Of a stretch of DNA of 64,000 nucleotides, positions 38,602-51,100 are shown one piece after another (position 1 is the first letter of the stretch; each line of letters begins with the position of its first letter). The stretch is taken from contig JAWQEG010000629.1 in assembly GCA_033782935.1 (NCBI GenBank), positions 1-64,000 on the forward strand, read 5' to 3'. The position numbers were made by a program, and so were the translations under genes. Origin of the DNA: Petrolisthes cinctipes (taxonomy: Eukaryota > Arthropoda > Malacostraca > Decapoda > Porcellanidae). The notes under the pieces were generated by a model. The model had not been told where the DNA came from. It saw only the letters and a program-made list of their open reading frames with translations, and ran no database searches.

Positions 38602-40877
38602 TAATTCAGAGAAGTGACCGTTTCATTGTTTACACAAGGTACAGTATGTGCTTACATGAGTTCCTTCTGACTGTAAACTATTATCGTTATTTTTGTACGG
38701 GTAAGGCAACAGGCTGTGCCTGGTAAAATCAAGAACAAATCACTAGTCCACAACCAAATATTTTGATACAGAAGCCTTTTTAAAGTAGGAAGGTCATAAG
38801 TTAGTGGTAGGTCATTCCATAATTTAGCAGTTGAGATAAAGAATCAATTTTCATGACAAGTTTTTTCTGGGATTGGATAGGATGACATTGGAAGGACACT
38901 GTTTTGTACTGTAACACCTCTTTCCATTATTGAATACATTATATTTCGTGAATTATGGATTTTTGTAAATTTTTTAAGTGTTTGATTTACTGGACTTGCC
39001 TAAACTGTGAAAGCATCTTGAGAATACAAATTTTTTAATCACCAGTTTGGATTTAAAAGGTTGAATCTGTATGTTAGACAAGACAGAATACCAGAGGTTT
39101 GGGAGTGCCAATGAAATTAGTCTGGTGGGATGGCAACTGTTTCCTGCTTGTGGAATGGTACAGTTAACCCTTGATATAATACTAAGTACTTGTTTTCTCA
39201 GGCTTCTGTTATTCATAACCATACATACTTACTAAACTGAGCCAGTGTTAAATGACAAATGTTAAATATGTTACCTTACTATTGAGGGCCTCCTGTATCA
39301 CTTAGGATAGTTTAATTATTTTGTAATAGGTTTTGGAAAGATTCAATCATATAATCTGTTTTTCCTCTGAATGCTGGTAATGTCCACAGCCAATATCATC
39401 AAGACTTTGTTACCATCAGCCAGAAAAAAACAGACTATAACCAAGTGTCGTGTTGTTACTGTGGTTGTCACATTTTGTACTAAAAGTAAACAGTTTTGCT
39501 CATAACAGCTTCCAGTGTAAAAATAACTTGGTGTAAAACAATACTTACGCTGTGTGATAAACTTCGTACAGTAGTGCTAAAGTTAGCACAAATTAGTTAG
39601 ATGATTCCTTAGATGTTAGAAGATAACATCAATTGATATCCAAAGGTGTGCTAAACCTGATACAGATTTGTACACATGTTATAAAACATATTTCTGTACA
39701 GTACTCATTAATGTTGTACTGTAGAGTGCAGGTGATATAGATAACAAAATTGAAACTTTATGAAGGTTTGACTTGTACAGTATAGTGAAAAGTAGAAGGT
39801 TGAAAGCACAAACTTCCAATAATATAAAGTAAAATGTCACAATATTGGACTGTTACACATGTAGACAATTCAGATCCCATATATAAATAACATACTGTAC
39901 CACTATTTTGTATAATGAGGAAAGCATATAGAATAGGGGATATATAAGTGAAACCTATATATGCAGGTTCACTGTACCATATTGTGGTATTAATGTTTTG
40001 TTAGGGGCTAACATCAGGAAAATACAGTGTGAGAGCATTGTACCTTTGTGTTTTAGTAATACCATTTGTAGTGATATACTGTAGACTAATGTTATAGATA
40101 CTACAATATTTTATGAACAAGTTCTGACATAGCTTCTCTCTCTCTGGACTCTGCTCATTATACTGAACATTTTCTGCCAAATTCAAACATCCAACACTCA
40201 TTCACAAAGTTGCAGCAAATTTTTACTCGTACAAGCACAAAATGTTAAATATGCAACCTAATCCTTGTCCCAGAGTACTATATATATATATTCCTTTATA
40301 AACACCTAAAGCTCGCATATAGACGATCACAGAGCATTACATTCATATACACACACACAAGGAAGCAGGAAATCATGACATAAATATAAAGATTATTGAA
40401 ATAAGATGTGTTATCTAATTGTTTCTATACATAGTGTAGTTACAATGTTGGTATTAATTTTATATTCCAATGATAATCCCATGTTTTCACCTAGATGATG
40501 ATAAACAAAAAATACTTGCATATTTATATAACCAAGTGTGTTACTCTATTGTATATTTTTTCTTGTACTGTACTCTACTGTAAATATGAATTTGTAACCA
40601 ACATTATATAAAAGTATGAAAATATGTAATATACATACATTAAGCATAGAGTTGTTCATTTATCCACATATAAAAAGAAAAGCAACTGTTTTCGGTGGAT
40701 AGTGGGCTTGGTGCTAGTCCCAATTGTAGAAAAAAAAAAAAATCCAAAACTAGCACCAGTCCATAAAGGTCATGTGGGACTGATTATATATATATAAGAA
40801 AATGAATAAAAACAGGAAACATGCACATGGAACAGACAAGAAAAGAATATTAAAAGAGGCAAGTACACACAGTACAG
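38602..40877. other. AT-rich intergenic sequence, nothing recognised
   Basis: Repeated TACTGTA/GTACAGT words and short AT repeats (for example about 40280-40290). No ORF with domain character on either strand. Confidence 0.5.
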
Positions 40878-40879
40878 TA

Positions 40880-40948
40880 CAGTCGCGGCACATAATCCTT
40901 GACCAGACTTCCCTTTTCACCCTGATAAGGGACTATGTGCTGCGACTG
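40880..40948. repeat. Short TA-flanked hairpin element
   Basis: CAGTCGCGGCACATA and TATGTGCTGCGACTG are near-perfect inverted ends about 70 bp apart, flanked by TA on both sides. It may be a minimal pogo/Tigger-type MITE. Confidence 0.7.
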
Positions 40949-41950
40949 TACATATACAGTAATAGTAATAATAATAATAAACTAGCATCAGGTTAGAAAG
41001 GCATTTATTTCTCCAGTATGATAATGATATTGTAATAGGATAAGAGGAGATGGAGAGGAAGAACATTAAGCATGAAGGAAATAGAAAGAAAGGAGGGACA
41101 AAGAATTGATAGGGAGTGGCTTGGATTCGAAGGGGCACCAAAACCTTTATAAAATACTGCTCACGTCTTTGCAGGCAATAAACCACTATGAGGTGGAACA
41201 TAGAAGATGTAATATAATGAAATGTGCCTAAAAAAATTTGTAATATAAAATATCAGTTTCATTTATTTATCCCAAAAGAACCACTTATGGAAAGAAAAAC
41301 AATAAAGCTTAAATATAAAGGAAACTAAAAAACAAAGGAATATACATAGAAAAAGTATATTTACATTTTACTACTGCAGTGTGTATGTTGCTATATTAAT
41401 ACGGACGTTGACAAAATCGTAAGTCATTCAAAGAGCAAAGCGTTTCTATGTTTTGTGTCCATTCCATTGTGCTGCCTTAACCACTATTACCCTTGTTGTA
41501 GGAACCAGTAGTGTGTATGTGAGCTCACTCCTTTATTATGTATTATGTTCTTGTATAGTTCTATGTGCTTGCTTCCTTTAATTTGTTCATTTTCTTGTAC
41601 CAAATGTCCTACTGGCTTGGTACTACAGTAGTTATTGCGCTACTGTATTGTATTGCATCGGTTCCTTCCCAAGCACATACTTCAATCTTCATCATCAATG
41701 AATGAATACACTAAGAAGTTCAGTAACAATATCTTCACAGGTTAGTAACCAAAATGATTAAATAATATATCTACAAGTCACTACAGTCCACTTTCTTTTG
41801 TTTTCTGTTGAAAAGTTGATTAAATGGACTCAAAATTATTAAACATTGTAACACAAAAGTGAAAACACCTAATCTTGCTTTACATTTCTTAACTAACAAT
41901 TGAACAGGCTTCCTTAAAAATATACAAATCTCTAACACTAAAATAACTTA
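40949..41950 (-). other. Probable 3' UTR of the MAM/LDLa gene
   Basis: (AAT)n at about 40963-40980. On the minus strand the first AATAAA-type signal after the stop lies near 41532 (AATAAAGGAG), another near 41260. No ORF of interest. Confidence 0.35.
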
Positions 41951-42149
41951 CTATATATCTGAGACAGGTCTACTCTGACTGGATCCGTCATATTCATCCA
42001 GAAAATTGGGGTTTGAGATACCATCACCACCGCTAGACGCTAGTTCCTCCATCTGATATCCTTCATCTGGTAGAGGCAAGTCTGGTCCGGTGTAGTGTGA
42101 TAAGTTCTGGTTGTCCCAATGACTCTCCGACACCTGAGGCTGCTGGTAT
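41951..42149 (-). CDS. MAM/LDLa gene last exon: cytoplasmic tail and stop
   Basis: [20 protein letters not shown] to [14 protein letters not shown] and TAG. It is acidic, with several Tyr, and has no known enzymatic motif. Acceptor TTTGCAG. Confidence 0.9.
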
Positions 42150-45100
42150 CTGCAAATTGAGAGCGTAATTTTACCCACAACACCAGGTCCTCGCGTCTTA
42201 TCTCTCATTTATGCACACTAACTTTTCATGTCTAATCTCCTCTCCCTTATGCACACCAATTATTCATAACTCAGCATTTCACACTAATGGAAGTACAGTA
42301 TAAGGCACTAACTAACCCTTTTAGCATAACATCGAGAGCCTACTGTACAACTAAAATAATGATACTATAATATGTGAGAATGTTCAACTTACTGTTTCTT
42401 CTTCATGTAATAATAAACACCAACCACTAAAGCCAGGAATAATGCAATTGAGGCAAGTACAATGCCCACAATGGCTCCAGCACTGAGACCACCACCACCA
42501 TTATCAGGGGGAAGAGGGGCTGGCAACTCACAACGATTGCCAGTGAAACCACTTGTGCAACTGGAAAAAAATCAATGTGAAAATGGCTCTTAGTACTGTA
42601 ATGGCAATTTTGTTATAATTATTATCAACACCTCGTTTTTCCTTTATCTTCTCAGCAGAAACAAACAAATCATTGAAGATATGATTATCGGGAAAGGAAA
42701 TCCTTCCAATACATAATATTCTACCACCTATTGTACCTGCATATTGGGACTCTGTCAAGCAATGAGCATGTTCCAGCATTCTGACAGTGGTTGACTGGAC
42801 ATTCTCCACAAAGAGATTCATCAGCATTGTATGAGTTACACTCTGCGTTGCCATCACACAGGGAAGTATTCCTTATACATGGATGCTCAATCATGAAGAA
42901 ATCAGCACAGTAGATAAAGCCAGAATCACATGGGGTTTTCTCTGTTCCAATGAAAACCACATACTATATATAATATCCACATCAGAACATATAAGTTTTA
43001 TAGCATTACTGTTAACATGAAACAAGATTCAATATACTGTACAATATAATTTCCTCAAAATATCACTTCACTACTGTATTTTATCGGAAAGAATGGAAGT
43101 TATTCTGTGCCAACTTAATTCTTGCAACTGTAGGTTATTCCATGAAAACAAGAGTCAGAAGGAAGCACAGGGAGTTTGGGAGTCCATATGCAAGAGTTAA
43201 GAACCAAACAGACATTACCTGAACAATCATTCTCATCATTCTGGTTAGGGCAATCTGTAACTCCATCACAGAGGTACATTCCAGGAATACAAGTGTAGGC
43301 AGAGTCCAGGCATGAGAACTCAGTATTCTGGCAGGCATTAGGATTCTGTGAGGTGGTTTTTGGGGTGGTGGTGGAGTGTGGAGTGGTAGTGGTGGTTGTG
43401 GTCGAGGGGCGAGTCACTAATGTCGTACACGTGCTGTCTGTTGGTACGTGACACAAGTGATGTATTACAATCAAAATTTGGAATATTTAGTGAAAGTTGA
43501 TGTGTGACAGACATCATAATTATGGACAAGACAATAACAGAATTATCCTAATATCAGGCAACAGGGACCAAAGGCAAAGAATCTCAATGGTAAAACAGTA
43601 TATAATCCATGAGGAGCCTATGGGAAACTTGGCTTCCTCAGGGCTGTTCAGTCAGGCAACTTGGAGAACCAAGGGATGGTATTATCATATTACTTCTTTG
43701 TGGAAAATGTTCTTCATCGCTCAATTCGTATTACTTTATTTTGCAATATGAATTAAGCAACGAAATGCATTTTCCTTGAAAAACTTTAAAAAAATAACCT
43801 TAAATTTCTACAACAGATACGTACTGCAATTCATTTCATCAGAGCCATCCAAACAGTCATAGAAGCAATCACAGAAGAATGCCTCAGGGATACACCCTCC
43901 AGTGTTGCACATTCGTTCATCAATGCTACAGGTGTAGTTTCCTGGTGGGGGTCCTACACCTGTCTCACACTCCTGAAAATTAATTTTTACATCATGAAGG
44001 TTTCCTGTGATGTTTGGACTACTCTGATATTTGTCCTAGGATCCTATCAAAGCTGCTTATAGGTTCAGTTAAATAGTTTTTGACCTTCTGACAGCATAAT
44101 TAAGAACGAAATCATCTCTAACAATTTCAATACCGCACATTATACAAGGCTGCACAAATGCTCTATAAGCCAAGGCATTTTCAAGAATAATTAATATTTT
44201 CTGCTTCAACCAAAAAGACAAGTTGAAGAATTCAGACACTCCCAGCCTTCAATATGGGAGAATGGAAGAGAATCATTGAACGTCTAACCCCATGAATGGA
44301 AAACACAGACATAACCATAAGAGGTGATGATAATGATGAATAAAAAAATACCATGTTCATTACTCAATGTACCTGAGTGAAGGAGACATCATCGAGGGCA
44401 ACGTAGGTATGTCGTGAGGTGCCCGTCTCCGCCTCAAACAACACGACAAAAGGTTTGTCCATTGAGATGGGTAACACTTCCTCCTTCCATCCTGCATCCA
44501 GGTTACCACTGATGGACACTGCTGGGTAACGCTGTCCATTCCTCACTGAACACCGTCAATAAAAATTTATTATACAGATAGAAATACACCATACTATAAA
44601 TTGTATGTTATAATATCACTCACAAAATTATACTAGTATATCTGTACATAAGTAGATTAAATACATTACTACTATATATACATAAACTTTGAAAAAGAGA
44701 TGAATAAAGTAGTACATGTAATTATTTAGATAACACACACATTACAATATACAAAAACTAAAAACATGTATTATATCCAAGATATCATGATAATACATGA
44801 CAACAAAACTGAGAATAGTACAGTATTAGCAGTTCATTCACTTTCATTCTTTAAGTACAAACAATATTTGTACAAACAAGAAACACTCATGAAATAACAA
44901 TAATTTCAATATTCCGGGACATCATTTTTGGTACCTGACTGATGATGGCCACTCACCTTTAAGAAGAACCCTCAAAGTACCAATGTCAATGTTTGATGCC
45001 CCAGTTGCTGTGTGCATGTAATACCAGAACCTGAGGTAACAAATGCCTTCCGAGGAGGGATACTCATTGTTGACTTGCAATGTTGCCAGACGACCTGGCT

Positions 45101-48100
45101 CACCTGAACTGCTGGATACGTACAAGTAGTATCCTGCAACACAACAAACATTTAAAAATACAGTACTGTATACTTAATTAATTTCTATGTGGCTTACAAT
45201 AGCACAGGTGTTAATTTTGACAGACTGACTGTTAAATCCAAGTGTGTGGTTGTGTAGGGAACTGACTGACTGACTAACTGTCCAACTTAATGACTGATGT
45301 TGAAATTGAGTGTATGTTTGTGTAAAAATGGACTGAGTGACTGACTGACCATTGGAGCCGAGAGTGTGGTCATATTGGGGGCCAGTGGTAGGGTTGCCAG
45401 AGCTGGAGGCACGATCCCAGTCCAAGTCATCGTCTTCAAGTTGAGTGTAGTTGCAGCTGCTCAACCAAGATGATTTGTCAAATTTGCAGTTACCCTGTGG
45501 CAGGAAGAAAAAGCCCACTCAGATTCAACTCTCAAGGGGATATAGTATTACAGTGTTGATAAATCTAAAATACATGATTCCTTCAAACTATTCCAGGCAA
45601 CAGGACACCATTATTTTTGTTTATCTGGTTCTGTTTTCTGGCATTTGTAGGAAGCAAGGCACTCCAGTGTACCAAAACTATACTACCCCCTTACCCTTAT
45701 GTGTGAAATTGGGTTTACCTTAGGTGAGGGTCACTGTTTGCTGTTAATCATGATACAACTTGAAAAAAAATAGTAATAAAATGAATGAACAAAAGAAATA
45801 TTTAGCTACAAACTACTGGGTCCAGGCATTCAAAAGGCTGGTGGTAGGATACTGACATTACAACTTAAAAAAAAAGAGGGACAGTTGGAGAGTTGAAAGG
45901 GATAGTGACTTGGGCCAAATGGCATATTATGTGTCTCTAACTATACACACCTTAACAACAGGACACTGGTATTCATCACTCTTGTCTTCACAGTTATAGC
46001 TGTCATCACATCTGTATTGCTGGAGTATACAGGTACCATCTGCACATACAAAGTCACTGCTGCTCACACACTCCCCAATAGTCGGTTCGCAATTATGGAA
46101 GTCAAAGTCGTCCAATGCTATGTAAGTCTGGGAACAACAAGATATTTTAATCATTGTTAATATTATTAACTAAATGACAAAGTGAACATACTGTTACACA
46201 AATCATAAATATTCTTCTCTTTTTCTCTAATTACCATCTGCCCAACAGTACTGGTATTCTGATGTAATGACTCTTGTGAGGGGAGCTGAAATTTTTGTAG
46301 GCTTGAAATGGGGAGTGCATGTGAGTGTGACCCACTTTGCTGGGCATATCTGTCCCTCCTCCTGTTCTGATTCATTTTTCTACCTCTGGTTGTGAAGCCC
46401 CGCTTCTCTTGAATAAAGGGAAATTGGGTATTGAAGAGGATATTGATGATAATAATGATGATATTGATGATGAGTATAACAAGACAAGTCTATACACAAC
46501 CAACACCAGCAAACTCTACAAAACACTAAACAGCATCACACTGTCCAACAGCAACACTACACAATCACATGCAGCCATCACAACAACAGACACTATACCC
46601 TCTAACAAACAACAAGCAAACACACTCATCCAACATTTTTCTCACGTCAGCCACCTTCACCCTCACCCTGAAGACAGACAAATCATTAGACGTAAGAGAC
46701 GTTTCCCCACTGACCCAGACTATACACCATTCACAAATCATCAGACGAATCACATCATTCACAACTTAAGACACTCACCTGCCTGTGGCCCTGACAACAT
46801 CAGTAACATACACATTAAACACATTGGACCACAAGGCATACAAGCACTCACTAACATAGCAAACTACAGCTACTCACACAACACATTACCCAACATCTGG
46901 AAACATGGAAACATCATCACCATCCCCAAACCCAACAAAGATCCCACACTACCCTCATCACACCGTCCCATCACCCTCCTTTGTACCCCCTCCAAAATCA
47001 CTGAGCGCCTCATCATTAAACTAATCACACCACACATCCCCCTTGCATCTTCACAACATGGCTTCAGACTGCTACACTCAACAAACACCCTTCTTACAGA
47101 CCTCACACAAAGAATTTTTGATGGCATCAACTCAGATAGACCAACACACAGAACACTCTTAGTTACATTGGACATTAGTAGAGCATTTGATGCCATCCCC
47201 CGCCACAACCTCACAAACAAAATATACAACACAAACATGCATAAGAACACCAAAAGATGGCTGGCCAGCTTCTTGGGAGGAAGAGTAGCCCATGTTACAT
47301 TTGCTGGTCAGTCATTTAACATTAAAAGTTTCACCAATGGTGTCCCCCAAGGTTCTGTACTCTCACCCACCCTTTTCAACCTATACATGCATGACATACA
47401 GGCAACCCCCGTTTAATGAACGTTCACACAACGAAATTTCGCTACAACGAAAATTTTACTTTACTACCATTTGCTCGCATAACGAACACCAAAATCGCTA
47501 TAACGAATTTTTTTACCGAGTTTGAAAACCCTGCCGCATCACGCAAGGCGACAGTCTGTCGAGTATAGCAGCGCCTCTATCGGAAAAAATGCGCATCACT
47601 CACTCGTGCACGCTCACTCCCACGCCACTCACTCCCGCGCTACACTTCAAACCAACAACAGTGTAACTCTCTCGTGCAGTAAAAGTAACTTTTGCTCATC
47701 ATACCACCCAAACGTGTATAAAACGTGTATAAAAATGTGTAAATGGTATACAGTTTGTATTTCATTTAAACCTTTCACTATGATAAACTCGAGCTTTGTT
47801 TACGCTTCACCAGCATGCAGTGTTGCCAAGTATGGGGAATTAGAGGTGCCAATGGGGATATTATATTAATATTGTGTAAGAGTAAATTGGGAAAATTCTA
47901 CCAGACGAAATATTAAGTAGAATAGTAGATGGTAAATATACAACTATCTTCAAGAGTAAACAGGGAATTTTGAGGTAAAAAGGGAAATTCTGATGTTGAA
48001 GTTGGGGAAATATCGTCAAGCAGACCTGGCAACACTGCCGGCATGTTAAAATCTGAGCACTTGGGGCTAACCTGTAAGAATTGGTTCGCGCAACGAAAAT

Positions 48101-51100
48101 TCGCGCAACGAACGGTTTATTAGGAACGTAACCCGTTCGTTAACTGGGAGTTGCCTGTACCAACACTCCAGGCACCACAAATACACATAGCCTCCTACGC
48201 AGACGACGTAACACTCACATGTACACACAGAAACGCAGACACAGCCACTCTCATCCTCCAACCCTACCTCAACACACTTAATGCCTGGTTCACCACAAAC
48301 AGACTTAAAATAGCACCCACCAAGTCAACTGTCACCCTTCTCACCGCTACACACCACACCTCACCATAAACAACACACCTATACCACACACACACACATC
48401 CAAAATACTTGGCATAACATACAATACATCCATGACATTCAAACAACATATCACGGCCATCAAAAACATATGCATGCAAAGACTTAAAGCCCTCAGATCA
48501 CTTGCCAGCACAACATTCGGACACAACAAAGAATCCACAATCACAGTATACAAACAATATATTCGATCAGTGATGGATTATGCAAGCCCTGCCTGGGCTT
48601 CAAACCTCACTGAGACTCATCACAACACCCTTCAAACCATACAGAACAGAGCCCTAAAGACAATCACAGGCTGCACAGCTACCACACCTACAGACCACCG
48701 ACACTATGAGACCAAAATCCTCAAAATCAAGGATCATCTTGACATGAGAGGCACACAAACACTTGCTGCAGCCTCCACAAACCCACACCATCCACTACAC
48801 TACATGGCACAACACCCACACATGCCAAGGAACATCAAAACAACACCCAGTACACGATCTTCTTCTTCTTCTTCTTCGTCAGCTTATTTGCCCATTTATT
48901 ATATGGGGTCGCTGTTTCTGATGAGTCGTCTCCAGTCATTCCTATTATGCACCATAGCAATATCCAGCTGTTTCTCTCGTACATCTGCCGCTATACAATC
49001 CTTCCATCTGGTCTTCGGTCTTCCTCTTCCTCTACTTCCCCGCACCTCCATGTCCATCACCCTTCTTTCCACACTTTCCTCGTCTCTTCTCAATACGTGA
49101 CCATACCATCTTAATCTTGCCTCCTGTGCTTTCTTCGACACCTCCGCCACTTTAACAGTTCCTCTTATCCGTGTGTTAGATATTCTGTCTCTCCTCGTCA
49201 CTCCAGACATCCACCTCAGCATCTTCATCTCGGCTACGTCCATCCTCTTCTCATTCACTCTTTTGATTGGTGTAGCCTCCATGCCATACATCATGGCTGG
49301 TCGTACTACTGTCTTGAAGACTTTCCCTTTCAGCTTCACTGGCATTCTCTTATCACACAACACTCCTGACACATCCCTCCAGTTCCTCCATCCCGCCTGT
49401 ATCCTTCCTGTCACCTCCCTCTCCTCGCTGCCATCCGATGTTATTGTTGACCCGAGGTACTTAAAACCATCCACACTTTTTATCACCTCTCCATCCAGTC
49501 TGACTTCCACCCGCTGCTCCTGGTCCCGGTCTTGGTGTGCACATCTCATGTACTCCGTCTTCGTCCGACTTATCCTCATACCTCTGCTCTCCAGTGCCAC
49601 CCTCCACTCCTCTAAACCTCGTTCCACCTCCTCACTCGTCTCCCCGCACAGAACCACATCGTCAGCGTACATCATGCTCCATGGAACACCCTGCCTCACC
49701 CCCTTGGTCAACTCGTCAAAGACGGTGTTGAACAGAAAGGGGCTTAGCGCTGAGCCCTGGTGTAGGCCCACTTTCACTTCAAAACCTTCTGTAGTTCCAA
49801 CGCCACTTCTTACTCTGGTCTTCGCATCTCTGTACATCTCCTTTATCAACCGAACATACTTCTCAGGCACCATCTTCTCCCTTAAACACCTCCACAGCTC
49901 CTCTCTTGGTATCCTGTCATACGCCTTCTCCAGGTCTATGAACACCATGTGCAAGTCTCTCCTTTTCTCTCTATACTTCTCCGCCATCTGTCTTAGAATA
50001 AATATTGCATTTGTTGTTCCTCGTCCCGGCATAAACCCAAACTGCTCCTCTGACACCTCCGCCTCGCCTCTCACCCTCTTGTCCACGATACGCTCCCAGA
50101 TCTTCATTGTGTGGGACAGGAGCTTTATCCCCCGGTAGTTCTGACACTCTTGCACATCACCCTTCTCCTTATAAATAGGCACCAACACACTCTCCCTCCA
50201 CTCATCCGGTATCTGTTCCTGCTCCTCAATCTTAGTCATCAAATCCCACAGTAGGTCCACTCCTTCTCCTCCAAGCACCCTCCACGCCTCCACTGGTATC
50301 TCGTCCGGCCCCGTTGCCTTGTTGCTCTTCATCTTCTTCAGTGCGCTCTCCACCTCCGCTCTTGCCACTCCTATTGTCAATCCTTGGTTTGGCGCTCCAT
50401 TTTCGTGTTGCTCTCTTGGGTACTCCTCGTTCAGCAGGTCTTCAAAATAATCTTTCCATCTTTCTCTTACTCCCTCCTCATCTCGCAACACTGTCCCATT
50501 TCCATCCTTCATCTGCTTCACATGGCTGATGTCCTTTGTTGCCTTGTTCCTGTACTTTGCTATCCTATATATCTTCTTCTGCCCTTCCACTGTTTCCAGT
50601 TCTTCATACAAACTACTGGCAGCCTCTGCTCTTGCCACCGCCACTGCTTTCTTGGCTGCCTTCTTCTTTCTCTTGTACTCGATCTTATCTGCCTGTAGCC
50701 TTGTCTGCTCCCACAGTTTCTTTGATTCTTTCTTCTCCTTCAGCACCCGTTGTATTTCTTCCTTCCACCACCACTCCTCCCTCTCGGTTCTAGGTTTTCC
50801 TGACGTCTCCCCCAGCACCTCCCTTAGTATATTGGAGTTGTTTTCCCACCAGTCCTGTACTCTCTCCTCCGTTGTAGTCAATCTATTTAGTACTTTGGTC
50901 TTAAATTCCTGCCTCTTATCGGGGTCTCCTAATCCTGCCCACCTGATTTTCTTCTCATATCTCTTGTTTCCTTCTCTGGGATTCCTTACGTTTATATCCA
51001 TGACCACTAATCTATGTTGTGGTGCTACATGGTCTCCAGGAATAACTTTGCAATTCTTTATCTCCGCCAAGTTTGACCTCCTATACATCATAAAGTCTAT

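Noticed and set aside
49173..50138. Plus-strand ORF of about 320 codons
   Set aside because: Antisense shadow of the intact RTE/BovB-like ORF on the minus strand.
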